Source of the DNA: Bacteroidota bacterium | GTDB taxonomy: Bacteria; Bacteroidota; Bacteroidia; Chitinophagales; UBA10324 | Length of the DNA: 50,083 nucleotides | Direction of reading: 5' to 3' | Assembly: GCA_014190575.1 (NCBI GenBank) | Contig: BJGQ01000021.1 | Coordinates: 1 to 50,083 of the forward strand | Shown: positions 8,331-16,899 of the stretch, piece by piece | Position numbering within the stretch: position 1 is the first letter of the stretch | Layout of the letters: the number at the start of each line of letters is the position of its first letter | Notes under the pieces: generated by a model | What the model was told of the DNA's origin: nothing | Databases searched by the model: none | What the model saw: only the letters and a program-made list of their open reading frames with translations | Position numbers and translations under genes: made by a program

Positions 8331-8717
8331 TTATTCCTGCATTCCGGTTTTTATCCAACAGGTAATTTTCAAAACCAACGAATCTGCAATCTTTGGTAAT
8401 TTATTAGGCATTGGCTTTGTTCCGCCGTCCTGATTTATTCCGCATAAAAAACGAGTAGGATATTTATTTACCGCTGCAACAACATCAGAGAAATTATCGA
8501 GAATAACTTTATGCTTAGCTGTAGCAGTATTATGGCAAGGTGAATAAGCACAATAATGATCGAATATTGGTTTTACAGAAATATTGTAAGTATTTAAACT
8601 GTCAATAAGCACCGAGCAATCAGCCTTTGAAATGTAATCAGAATTCGGATTTGGTTTTTTGCAACTCACAAAAAATAAAACACAAATAATGAAGAATCCT
8701 GTATGTAGTTTAAGCAT
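8331..8717 (-). CDS. Cytochrome c-like lipoprotein with CX4CH motif
   Basis: A 128-aa predicted lipoprotein. The N-terminus ends in FFVSC (Cys19), a plausible lipobox. The body contains C56-AYSP-C61-H62, a CX4CH variant of the heme c attachment motif, followed by a PMPN segment (Met103) and a final WIKTGM stretch. This order (CxnCH, later PMP, then I-x-x-W-I) resembles small Bacteroidota and Planctomycetes cytochrome c-like domains. Heme attachment is inferred. The frame opens at a TTG (8723) but the ATG at 8717 gives a normal signal peptide and lies 8 nt after a TATTTTTG box, so that start was chosen. It is divergent from the S9 peptidase gene. Confidence 0.75.
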   Translation of the reverse strand: MLKLHTGFFIICVLFFVSCKKPNPNSDYISKADCSVLIDSLNTYNISVKPIFDHYCAYSPCHNTATAKHKVILDNFSDVVAAVNKYPTRFLCGINQDGGTKPMPNKLPKIADSLVLKITCWIKTGMQE

Positions 8718-8725
8718 GTTCAATT

Positions 8726-8733
8726 CAAAAATA
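8726..8733 (-). promoter_or_regulatory. Minus-7 box TATTTTTG of the cytochrome-like lipoprotein
   Basis: Exact TAnnTTTG match on the minus strand, ending 8 nt before the ATG at 8717, which supports that start over the TTG six bases upstream of it. Confidence 0.35.
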
Positions 8734-8849
8734 TTTTTACAAAAGAAAGCTAAAAGGGTTTAAGTGCTTATGAGTCTTGTTATTATTTAAAAAAAATTAC
8801 AATTGGTTCATGAATTTTATGTTGGATTAAATTATTCCATTCGCAATCT

Positions 8850-8857
8850 TATTTTCG
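8850..8857 (+). promoter_or_regulatory. Minus-7-like box TATTTTCG of the S9 peptidase
   Basis: TATTTTCG followed by TCACC, 22 nt before the ATG at 8880. The nearest upstream TTG (8822-8824) leaves 25 nt, a little long. The same TATTTTCG-(n)CAC form precedes the TPR gene (17842) and the AlgH gene (26129). Confidence 0.35.
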
Positions 8858-8879
8858 TCACCCCAAATAAAAATCACTA

Positions 8880-10988
8880 ATGAAAAAACAATTCATTTTA
8901 CTCGCTCTCTTCACCTTTCACTTTTCGTTTTTAGCACTTAACTCACAAGCACAGATGCAAACCATGACACCAGAGCTGCTTTGGAAACTTGGTCGTGTGA
9001 GTGGCGAATGTGTTTCTCCTGATGGCAAGCAGGTGATTTATGGAATAACAAATTATGATCTTGTGAAGAATAAAGGAGAGCGAAATCTTTTTTCACTTAA
9101 CATTTCAACAGTTTCCAATTCAGTGAAATTAAAAGATGCATTGAATACTAATCCGATTCAAATTACAGATTCCCTTGGAAATGAGGGAGGGGTGCAATTT
9201 CTATCCAACGGAAAAATCGGATATATATACAAAGGACAATGGTGGGAATCAGATGCAACCGCAAAGAACGCAAAGAAGATTTCAAACATTGAGGGGGGCA
9301 TTTCTGTTGGAAAAATTTCTCCTGATGGAAAACATTTTCTTTATGCTCATGATGTAAAGATTGGGCAAACAATTCAGGAAGAGTACCCTGACTTACCAAA
9401 AACGGATGGGGAAGTATTTGATGATTTAATGTATCGTCATTGGGATAGTTATGAAGATGGAAACTTTTCACATATTTTTTGGACAACTTATACCAACGGA
9501 ATTATCGGAGCAGATTCGCATGATATAATGGCTGGAACCAGATTTGATTGTCCGCAGCAACCATTTGGCGGAGCTGAGGATGTTCAGTGGAGCGGTGATG
9601 GAAATAAAATATTTTATGTATGCAAAAAGAAAACAGGAAAACAATATGCATTGAGTACCAACTCAGATATATATTCTTATGATTTAACAAATGGTGTTAC
9701 ATCAAATTTTACGGATGGAATAAATGGATACGATACCAATCCGGTTATTTCGCCAGATGGAAAAAAAATTATCTGGCTCAGTATGGCTCGTGATGGCTAC
9801 GAAGCAGATAAAAACAGAATCATGTATTACGATTTCACTACAAATACTCGAATGGATCTAACAGCAAGTTGGGACGAAAGTGTATCATCAATCATTTGGA
9901 GCCTTGACAGCAAGAAAATTTATTTCGGCGAGGTGTATCAAGCAACCGAACAGGTTTTCGAAATTACATTGCCTGCTGTAGTTGCAGATATTTCTTCAAC
10001 AGATTTTCGAGCAGTTACTTCCGGTGATTTTGATGTAAACGCCATTATAGGAATCACAGCCTCCTCATTAATTGTTAGCCGCTGCGATATGAATCATGCC
10101 TCTGAAATTTTCAAGGTTGATATTGCAACTGGATCATTCACTGCTCTTACAACGGTTAATAAATCTGTTTATGATAATCTCGCAATGGGAAAAATCGAAA
10201 AGCGTTGGGTGAATACAACTGATCACAAACAGGAATTGGTTTGGGTTATTTATCCGCCGAACTTCGATGCAACAATAAAATACCCAACACTTCTTTATTG
10301 TCAGGGTGGACCACAAAGTGCGGTGTCACAGTTTTATTCTTTCCGTTGGAATTTTCAATTGATGGCTGCGAACGGATACATTGTTGTTGCTCCCAATCGT
10401 CGCGGCTTGCCCGGATTTGGTACACAATGGAATGAACAAATCAGTAAGGACTGGGGCGGACAAGCGATGGATGATTACCTCTCAGCCATTGACAGCATTT
10501 CAAAACTTCCTTTTGTTGATGTTACACGGCGCGGTTGTATTGGTGCGAGTTACGGCGGTTATTCAGTTTATATGCTTGCTGGTATTCATAATGGACGATT
10601 CAAAACTTTCATTGCGCACGATGGTGTGTTTGATTTGCAAAGTATGTATCTCACTACTGAAGAAATGTGGTTTGCCGATTGGGATATGGGAGGAAATTTT
10701 TGGACGAAGCCTGTTCCTGTTACTTACACAAAATTTAATCCTATTAATTTTGTAGATAAATGGAATACTCCAATTTATATAATCAGTAATGATTTGGATT
10801 ATCGTGTTCCTTTCAATCAGGGGCAAGAGGCTTTTCAGGCTGCACAACTGAAAGGAATCAAGAGTAGATTTCTTCACTTTCCTGACGAAGGACACTGGGT
10901 AATGAAGCCACAAAACAGTTTGCTATGGCAAAGAGAATTCTATAAGTGGCTTGATGAAACTTTGAATAAGAATCCTTCGGAAGAATAA
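8880..10988 (+). CDS. S9-family serine peptidase (prolyl oligopeptidase/DPP type), secreted
   Basis: A 702-aa peptidase with an N-terminal signal peptide (about 1-24, ending in SQAQ), a beta-propeller region with TolB/WD-like repeats (about 30-430; SPDGKQVIYG, SPDGKHFLYA, SPDGKKIIWL) and a C-terminal alpha/beta-hydrolase domain (about 440-695). The catalytic triad is visible: Ser557 in GASYGG, Asp640 in DLDYRVP, and His672 in DEGHW. Its likely role is trimming peptides in the periplasm or at the cell surface, as with Bacteroidota dipeptidyl or acylaminoacyl peptidases; exact specificity cannot be inferred. It stands alone with divergent and convergent neighbours. Confidence 0.93.
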   Translation: MKKQFILLALFTFHFSFLALNSQAQMQTMTPELLWKLGRVSGECVSPDGKQVIYGITNYDLVKNKGERNLFSLNISTVSNSVKLKDALNTNPIQITDSLGNEGGVQFLSNGKIGYIYKGQWWESDATAKNAKKISNIEGGISVGKISPDGKHFLYAHDVKIGQTIQEEYPDLPKTDGEVFDDLMYRHWDSYEDGNFSHIFWTTYTNGIIGADSHDIMAGTRFDCPQQPFGGAEDVQWSGDGNKIFYVCKKKTGKQYALSTNSDIYSYDLTNGVTSNFTDGINGYDTNPVISPDGKKIIWLSMARDGYEADKNRIMYYDFTTNTRMDLTASWDESVSSIIWSLDSKKIYFGEVYQATEQVFEITLPAVVADISSTDFRAVTSGDFDVNAIIGITASSLIVSRCDMNHASEIFKVDIATGSFTALTTVNKSVYDNLAMGKIEKRWVNTTDHKQELVWVIYPPNFDATIKYPTLLYCQGGPQSAVSQFYSFRWNFQLMAANGYIVVAPNRRGLPGFGTQWNEQISKDWGGQAMDDYLSAIDSISKLPFVDVTRRGCIGASYGGYSVYMLAGIHNGRFKTFIAHDGVFDLQSMYLTTEEMWFADWDMGGNFWTKPVPVTYTKFNPINFVDKWNTPIYIISNDLDYRVPFNQGQEAFQAAQLKGIKSRFLHFPDEGHWVMKPQNSLLWQREFYKWLDETLNKNPSEE

Positions 10989-11180
10989 TCTTTAACACCT
11001 ATGAAAATAGTTGAGTTATAGATTTAGAATAATTTATTATTGGCAGAATATTTTAATGAATCAAATTAAATTCTGATTTTATATCAATATTCAGAGAAGA
11101 TTAATTTACAAAAAGTTTCTTAATAAATAGGCTGCAGTAAATTCAGGTCAATGAGAATGAGCGAATTGCTGCAGAAAAAA

Positions 11181-11534
11181 TTAGCCTGGTCGTTTATTCT
11201 CTGGATTACTCGCTTCAAATAATGAGTTGATTATAGAAAGCACAATGCTGAAAAGCAATGCATACCAAAATCCATCAACCGTAAACCCTGGAACAAATTT
11301 TCCTGCAAGCATAATCATGAATGCATTAATGACTAACAGAAATAAGCCAAGTGAAAAAATTGTAATTGGCAAAGTGAGAATGATAAGCACAGGTTTTACA
11401 AAGGCATTTAGCACAGCAAGCACAGCCGCAACACCAATGGCAGTTATCATGTTATCAACTGTAACTCCAGGTAAAAGGTAGGCAGAAACTAACACAGCCA
11501 ATCCTGTAACTAATATCTTTATTAAGAATCGCAT
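11181..11534 (-). CDS. Four-helix membrane protein, phage holin family 4 superfamily
   Basis: A 117-aa integral membrane protein with four hydrophobic helices. It matches the widespread Phage_holin_4_2 (pfam04020-type) family: MRFLIKILVTGLAVLVSAYLLPG at the start, AVLAVLNAFVKPVL in the middle and SLGLFLLVINAFMIML later. Despite the name, chromosomal members are not part of phages and their function is unknown. No phage genes are nearby. The stretch just upstream contains ATCTTTCGCACA, similar to pieces seen before other starts here. Confidence 0.85.
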   Translation of the reverse strand: MRFLIKILVTGLAVLVSAYLLPGVTVDNMITAIGVAAVLAVLNAFVKPVLIILTLPITIFSLGLFLLVINAFMIMLAGKFVPGFTVDGFWYALLFSIVLSIINSLFEASNPENKRPG

Positions 11535-11679
11535 GACATCATTTGTTGTGCGAAAGATGCAAAGTTTTTTTAATTAACCATTTAAAGCATCACACTTTTA
11601 TTTCAATCATCTATTTAGCCGAACAAAGTCGATCCACATAAAAATTAGGATTGCCAGATATAATATATCATATAGGAAT

Positions 11680-12630
11680 TTAGTCTTCATAGGTCACAGG
11701 TACTTTAGGATCGGTGATGATGATATAATCACCAAGATTTTTAAACAGGTTCCAATTTATATTAGGGAAAGTATCATCACTTCCTGTAGAAATAATTAAT
11801 GCTTTAGTTTTTGGACTGTAATGTTTCAGTTGCGTTACAACCGCAAATCCTTCATCGCTGTGAAATCTTCCGTTTACCTGCATTATTTTTTTACCCGAAT
11901 TTTTCTTTCTGTACTCAGCAATCGAATAGGCCATAGTTGCATCCCACAATGATTGAGCAACAACGAGATTGAAATTCCCCATCATCATCATTGGAGGAGC
12001 CTGCACTTTTGTAGTATCTGCTATGGTTGTGGTAGTTGGTGCAGTCGGCGTCATTGAATGCCCCGACATTTCCATCAGTTTATCATGATATGCTCCAGAG
12101 GCTGTATCGTATGGAAGCGGAGCAAAATTCAGTTTCGATTCTTTTGGTAATTTCATTAATTCCGATTCTCCTTTTCGGCCTGCAAGATTTGTATAACGGC
12201 TTGCCGCATTTGCGCAAACCACATTCAGTTTTTTTTCTTTTGCAAATTCAATCATGGGGCGATAATCAGTATAGTTGCTCCAAACGCGTGCATCTTTTTT
12301 AAAATTTTTTTCACGAATAAAACCACTGAGGTATTCATTCATCACCGGTTGTACATCGCGCTCAAACATTTCCATTGATAAAGCAAGGTTTGAATTGTAT
12401 TGCGCATACATCATTTCAAAAATTGTTTTCTCCAGATAATGAGTAACACTGTCGTTATGTTGTTCACCATAAAAAAGCACATCATAATTTGCCATATCAG
12501 AAATGATGGTGCTGAGCGGAACCTCTTTCTGAAGTTTAACAGAATAGATTTTGTAATTGTTTTCAGTGATAGTTTGCGCATCAACAAAAAAAGGAAGAAG
12601 AATTACCGAGAAGAAAAAAGCAGATTTCAT
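11680..12630 (-). CDS. ChaN-family heme-binding-like exported protein
   Basis: A 316-aa exported protein of the ChaN/Tiki (haem-binding uptake) superfamily. A signal peptide is present (about 1-18, ending FVDA-Q). The ChaN core begins at about 50 with VLFYGEQHND, the conserved Glu/His motif; LALSMEMFERDVQPVMNEYL and YRPMIEFAKEKKLNVVCANA follow, and VNGRFHSDEGFAV is near 255. A Thr/Pro/Met-rich insert (about 190-215) interrupts the domain. ChaN of Campylobacter binds heme at the cell surface; whether this one binds heme or acts as a Tiki-like peptidase is not resolved. It is not a lipoprotein, since no lipobox Cys is seen. Confidence 0.82.
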   Translation of the reverse strand: MKSAFFFSVILLPFFVDAQTITENNYKIYSVKLQKEVPLSTIISDMANYDVLFYGEQHNDSVTHYLEKTIFEMMYAQYNSNLALSMEMFERDVQPVMNEYLSGFIREKNFKKDARVWSNYTDYRPMIEFAKEKKLNVVCANAASRYTNLAGRKGESELMKLPKESKLNFAPLPYDTASGAYHDKLMEMSGHSMTPTAPTTTTIADTTKVQAPPMMMMGNFNLVVAQSLWDATMAYSIAEYRKKNSGKKIMQVNGRFHSDEGFAVVTQLKHYSPKTKALIISTGSDDTFPNINWNLFKNLGDYIIITDPKVPVTYED

Positions 12631-12735
12631 TTTTATTTTATTAGTTCGGCAATAGTATTAAAACTAAAACAGAATTGCATTGAAATAAATCAGTTTCAAA
12701 AACACACACTGGAAAAAATAAAACAGCGGGGAAAA

Positions 12736-14211
12736 TTATTCACGAATTATTTTTTCAGCTAATACAGGAAATCCATTTGCATCAAACAAGCGAATGAAAT
12801 AAATTCCGGATGGAAAGTTTTTCATTGAAACTGTATTCACACTGTGTTCTACTAAAATCAACTGACCAACTTTATTCAACACAATAATTTTAGAAGGAAT
12901 AAAATCAGCAATGAAAATATTGCCTTCTGTCGGGTTTGGATAAATGGAAATTGTTTGAGCATTAATAATTGAAACAGCATTAAAATCAGTTACAATCAGA
13001 AATGGAGTAGCAGTTGTATCAGCACAATTGCCCGAAGAAATAATGCAGTGGTAAATAAAACTATCCATCGAAATTGGTGCTGCAGTAATAGTTAATGAAT
13101 CGTTTGTTGCACCTGAATAGGGTGATGTGTTTGTGATATCAGAAAAACCTGCACCTGAATTTACCTGCCATTGATAAATTGCATTCATAGCAGTTGCCGA
13201 AACAATAAACATTGCATTGCTTCCGCTTAATATGGTTTGATTAACCGGCTGTGTATTTATTACGGGAAATGAAATGATGGAAAGAATGGTTGTGACCATG
13301 CTATCACAACCATTTGCTGCTTGAAGAATATCAGTATAAGTTCCGCTTGTTGAATATGTATTTGTATCAACTGATATTGAAAAGCCTTCGCACTCTGAAA
13401 AAATTTGTGATGATGAAATGGCAAGCGGACTATTAATTGTTATTGATTGTGTGGAAGAGTTTGTTCCGGCATCGGTTACCACAACTGAATAAATTCCGGC
13501 ACAAAGATTATTTACAGTTGCACTTGTTGCCCCATTGCTCCACAAATAGTTGTAAGGCGATTGACCACCGGATGCAATTGCAGTTGCAGTTCCGTTACAA
13601 CTTCCAAAACAGGTTTCATTTGCTGAGCTGTTTGAAGCCGAAAATGGAATTGCAGTGGCGCAACAATTTCCTCCTGCCGAAATATTTTTTGTAGTTGTCC
13701 AGCAACCATACTGTGTAAAATTTGAATAAATACTGCTTCCCGGAAACTGCTGAATAAAGTATGCTTCAACCTGATCGGAAGTATTGCAACCACCTTGATT
13801 GGTATTTATATCGCAAGAGTAATTACAAACAATCATCGTGTATCCATGCGGATTGTTTAATGGCGAAGCAGGGAGTATTGCAATATTTGTTGTTGCGCTT
13901 ACCGGAGCACCATTTATAGTTGTATTTGTAATTACTGGAAAAGCGCAGTGATGATTAGTGCCATTGTATCCTGCCCACGCTACGGCTGTTACATTGTTTA
14001 CATAGGGGCCAAATAAATTTATGGAATCTGCTTCGTAACTGACAATGCCGATTTTAAGATTGGGAATATTTACATCGACATTAATATTTATTGTTCCACC
14101 GTCGTAGTTCGAAAAGATTATCAAATTGCCATTTGCATTACAAATAATTCCTTGTGCATTTGAAAAAGAAAAAGCTAAACAGAAAACAAAAAAGAATAAA
14201 ATATTTTTCAT
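12736..14211 (-). CDS. T9SS-secreted protein with SprB-like and Ig-like repeats
   Basis: A 491-aa secreted surface protein of unknown function. The signal peptide (MKNILFFFVFCLAFSFSNAQ) defines the start at 14211; the longer frame to 14241 runs into a TACCTTTG promoter box. Domains in order: an unassigned N-terminal part (about 21-190) with several cysteines, one SprB-like repeat (about 195-270; CFGSCNGTATAI, YNYLWSNGATSATV), an Ig-like stretch (about 315-405; QPVNQTILSGSNAMF ... YQWQV) and a type A T9SS sorting domain (about 418-491; SIYPNPTEGNIF ... FPSGIYFIRL). It heads or joins a block of three T9SS genes on the same strand with the next two downstream in coordinate order. Confidence 0.87.
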   Translation of the reverse strand: MKNILFFFVFCLAFSFSNAQGIICNANGNLIIFSNYDGGTININVDVNIPNLKIGIVSYEADSINLFGPYVNNVTAVAWAGYNGTNHHCAFPVITNTTINGAPVSATTNIAILPASPLNNPHGYTMIVCNYSCDINTNQGGCNTSDQVEAYFIQQFPGSSIYSNFTQYGCWTTTKNISAGGNCCATAIPFSASNSSANETCFGSCNGTATAIASGGQSPYNYLWSNGATSATVNNLCAGIYSVVVTDAGTNSSTQSITINSPLAISSSQIFSECEGFSISVDTNTYSTSGTYTDILQAANGCDSMVTTILSIISFPVINTQPVNQTILSGSNAMFIVSATAMNAIYQWQVNSGAGFSDITNTSPYSGATNDSLTITAAPISMDSFIYHCIISSGNCADTTATPFLIVTDFNAVSIINAQTISIYPNPTEGNIFIADFIPSKIIVLNKVGQLILVEHSVNTVSMKNFPSGIYFIRLFDANGFPVLAEKIIRE

Positions 14212-14238
14212 GAGTTTTAATTTATTGATGATTTGAGT

Positions 14239-14246
14239 CAAAGGTA
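14239..14246 (-). promoter_or_regulatory. Minus-7 box TACCTTTG of the SprB-like T9SS gene
   Basis: Exact TAnnTTTG match on the minus strand, 27 nt before the ATG at 14211. It overlaps the extended frame start at 14241 and so argues for the later start. Confidence 0.4.
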
Positions 14247-14459
14247 ATTTTTTGATAATTGTATTTCTGATTGATTTTTTATTCTATCTCCATAGAAAAG
14301 GTACTTTTAGTTGAATATTGTCTATTGGCAATGCAACTGTATATAGTATTGCAATCAAATAAAAATTGCCCAAACTTGTCGAGTTACAAAAAATGTCGCA
14401 AATGCAGTTTAGAAATATTCAAATCATCTGACTAGTGTTCGTTCTGTGGTACCTTGCAT

Positions 14460-14546
14460 ATGTCTTTTTTAATTAAAGCGATTGTAGCAATTGTTATAAT
14501 CGGTTTGTTAATTTATTTTTTGCTTGATTATAATTCTCTCGCCTAA
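14460..14546 (+). CDS. Candidate 28-aa single-helix membrane microprotein
   Basis: A small ORF from ATG at 14460 to TAA at 14544-14546, inside a 364-bp gap (14212-14575) that otherwise shows nothing but AT-rich sequence. It encodes a short polar start (MSFLIK), a continuous hydrophobic run (AIVAIVIIGLLIYFLL) of one membrane span, and a short polar tail (DYNSLA). A TACCTTGC sequence ends 2 nt before the ATG and resembles a minus-7 box. Evidence is composition and context only; the gene could be a chance ORF. I do not recognise a family. Confidence 0.4.
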   Translation: MSFLIKAIVAIVIIGLLIYFLLDYNSLA

Positions 14547-14575
14547 AAAGAATTAATAGACTGTTTAATAGTTTT

Positions 14576-15463
14576 TTATTGTTTTATAAATTTATAGATT
14601 AAAGTTTCTCCTTTGTCTCCAATAATATTGAGAAAATAAATGCCTAATGGCAGTGACCGAGTAGTAAGCAAAATATTTTTTTGATTTATTAATTTTGAAT
14701 TAAATATATTTTCTCCAAGAGCATTTGTAAAGTAAATTTCTGCAGAAGTATTTTGATCAAATTGAATATTTAATTCATCATTAAAGGGGTTTGGATAAAT
14801 TTCAACAAGACAATAATCCGTCACGATTCTGCTGAATGACTCATTTCCTGAAAAAAACAACTCATCTATCCATAAATAATCTCCATCAGTTGGATTTGAA
14901 CCACTTGCTGAAAGTACAATTATGCATGAATCAGGCGTAGCCTGACTTTGATAATTTAAATCAAAAGAAAAACTTTCCCAACCCATTGCCATATCAACTA
15001 AAGTATTGTGAGCTGAAGCAATTAAATCTCTTGAATTTGAAATCGAATTCCATTTTGTTAATTGGATTTCAATATAACCCTGAGAATTTCCAAAAATCAT
15101 GTGTTGACATTGCCCATTAAACGATTGTGGCCTTGCAGTAAATGGGAAACCTGATTCTGGAAGCAATGTCTGGATATTTAATTTTCCGCATACTGCAATA
15201 CCAACTTTTGTATCTATTCCTGAAATTGATTTGGAAGTTAACCTTATATATGGATTACCTGCTATTCCAGCTAATCCTTTTGTGCAGGTGTAAATATTAA
15301 ATGTATCAGTAAATTCATTTAAGGTTTTCCAAAAATCAGGATTCTCGTAATTTCCATTTGTTGTCCATAAATCAAAATTTCCATTGGGAATATCAGTTTG
15401 CGCAAATGAAATTTTAATCAAGAGAATTAAGTAAGCAAAAGTAAAAATGAATTTTATTTTCAT
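14576..15463 (-). CDS. T9SS-secreted protein, possibly carbohydrate-binding (PCMD-like)
   Basis: A 295-aa secreted protein. It has a signal peptide (about 1-21, ending SFA-Q), a beta-sandwich-like body (about 22-215) and a type A T9SS sorting domain (about 220-295; EIYPNPFNDELNIQF ... LPLGIYFLNI). The opening IPNGNFDLWTT and NPDFWKTLN, and the late GDYLWIDELFF, resemble the putative carbohydrate metabolism/binding domain (PCMD) of Bacteroidota, but this is a weak visual match. It lies 49 bp downstream of the GH5 gene on the same strand and shares an unusually similar sorting domain with it, which suggests they work on the same substrate or were recombined. Confidence 0.8.
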   Translation of the reverse strand: MKIKFIFTFAYLILLIKISFAQTDIPNGNFDLWTTNGNYENPDFWKTLNEFTDTFNIYTCTKGLAGIAGNPYIRLTSKSISGIDTKVGIAVCGKLNIQTLLPESGFPFTARPQSFNGQCQHMIFGNSQGYIEIQLTKWNSISNSRDLIASAHNTLVDMAMGWESFSFDLNYQSQATPDSCIIVLSASGSNPTDGDYLWIDELFFSGNESFSRIVTDYCLVEIYPNPFNDELNIQFDQNTSAEIYFTNALGENIFNSKLINQKNILLTTRSLPLGIYFLNIIGDKGETLIYKFIKQ

Positions 15464-15512
15464 TGCAGGTTATTAATTTGTTGACCAAGAAAAGGCTGTC
15501 AAATAAGATAAA

Positions 15513-16820
15513 CTATTGTTTAATAAAAATAGTTGAATCTGAAATTCCATTTGTATATTTTAAACATAAAAGAAAGATGCCTGACGGAATATGATTAATA
15601 ACTAATACAATATTATAATGGCTGACGAATTTTGAAATAAGTATTTTTCCTCCAATCAAATTTGATATAATAATTTCACCTGAACTATTTTTATCAAATT
15701 GAATATTCAATTCAGAAGTAGCAGGATTTGGAAAAATCGAAAATGAATTTGCCACTTTATTTTCAATGAGGCTAGATATGGTATCACAGCCATTGTTTAA
15801 TAAGTAGTTGCTTTTAATTGTGTTTGCCATTATTCCATAATTGATATTATATATTATATCATTTCCATAGGCAGTTAAACCGTTAAACATTCCAGCTGTT
15901 GTCACTTGCCTTGCGTTGCATCCATCATGATCCCAACTCCAAGCAAGCCATCCCACTTTTTTTTGTTTGCAAATATTTAAAAGTGCACTATAGTTTAAAG
16001 AATATTGGCACAGCGATACATCATCTTGCAGATTTGCCACTTCGCCAAAAATGAATGGAATGTTTTTAGATAATGCATAATCAATTTTAGTGAGCATCTG
16101 TAATGAATCATTATTTGCATAAGCGTACCAATAGGCATGAGCACTGAAAATTAAATTGTGTTGTGGATCAGTTGTTTCTAAAAGAGAGCCAACATTTGCC
16201 AGTACCTCTAAATTAGTACCGCAATCAGGTCCATCAATCATTAATGGAATAGTTATACCTGCAACCCTAAGGATATTTATTATCGTAGTATAAGTATGAA
16301 TAAAAGTAGTTTGAGCACTTGCGCTATTGCTTGCCCAGTCAACATACAATGCTTCATTTGCAATATCAATAATTATACTGTGTTCATATTTATTTAAAAT
16401 GGAAAGTACTGATGGTTGTGTGTACCAATTTGCTAAAGAGATTAAGGCAGTAGTATCATCACTACAGGTTTGGTCATGTAATTCAATAATCGGAATCATT
16501 TTGTATTGAATACATTTTGATATTGCGCTGTCCAGGTAATCAAGATTATTAAAAGTCGATTGTGGTGTGGCACCATCTGGAGTAATGATGTACCACGGTA
16601 ACCGAACACAATTTGCATTGCTTAAAGCTATCTGGTCAATTTGTAATTCGTTCGGACTCCATCCCCAATTGTATGGAGCATAGTTTATACCTTTTAAAAT
16701 AATTGTATCGTTACAAGGTCCAATAATATATCTGCCATTTACATGAATTGTTGAAGTCTGGGCTATTGCAATAAACCCTGTAAGAAATAAATATACAGTA
16801 AGAATGATTTTATATTTCAT
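15513..16820 (-). CDS. GH5-family glycoside hydrolase with T9SS sorting domain
   Basis: A 435-aa secreted glycosidase. A signal peptide (about 1-20) is followed by a GH5 (cellulase/mannanase clan A) TIM barrel at about 25-345. Visible GH5 features are LKGINYAPYNWGW near 42, NCVRLPWY near 70, the acid/base Glu156 in DIANEA, HAYWY near 228, the nucleophile Glu260 in FIFGEVAN, and WLAWSWDHDG near 300. A type A T9SS sorting domain closes the protein (about 362-435). The substrate (beta-mannan, glucan or other) is not decidable. No SusC/SusD pair or other glycosidase is near, so it is not in a typical polysaccharide utilisation locus. Confidence 0.9.
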   Translation of the reverse strand: MKYKIILTVYLFLTGFIAIAQTSTIHVNGRYIIGPCNDTIILKGINYAPYNWGWSPNELQIDQIALSNANCVRLPWYIITPDGATPQSTFNNLDYLDSAISKCIQYKMIPIIELHDQTCSDDTTALISLANWYTQPSVLSILNKYEHSIIIDIANEALYVDWASNSASAQTTFIHTYTTIINILRVAGITIPLMIDGPDCGTNLEVLANVGSLLETTDPQHNLIFSAHAYWYAYANNDSLQMLTKIDYALSKNIPFIFGEVANLQDDVSLCQYSLNYSALLNICKQKKVGWLAWSWDHDGCNARQVTTAGMFNGLTAYGNDIIYNINYGIMANTIKSNYLLNNGCDTISSLIENKVANSFSIFPNPATSELNIQFDKNSSGEIIISNLIGGKILISKFVSHYNIVLVINHIPSGIFLLCLKYTNGISDSTIFIKQ

Positions 16821-16848
16821 GGTTAATTATTTTTCTGTCTGTAATTAA

Positions 16849-16866
16849 ATTTCGGATTACCGAAAT
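16849..16866. repeat. Inverted repeat ATTTCGG-ATTA-CCGAAAT
   Basis: Perfect 7-nt arms around a 4-nt loop in the 79-bp gap between yajQ and the GH5 gene (both minus strand). No T-run follows on either strand, so termination is doubtful; an operator for the GH5 gene is also possible. Confidence 0.45.
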
Positions 16867-16899
16867 AATAATAATCAATTTACTTACTTCAGTTTTAAA

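Noticed and set aside
10381-10755. Plus-strand frame of 124 codons inside the S9 peptidase gene
   Set aside because: It is out of frame with an intact peptidase that carries its full catalytic triad.
11181-11534. Phage holin as evidence of a prophage
   Set aside because: The family is common on bacterial chromosomes and no other phage gene lies nearby.
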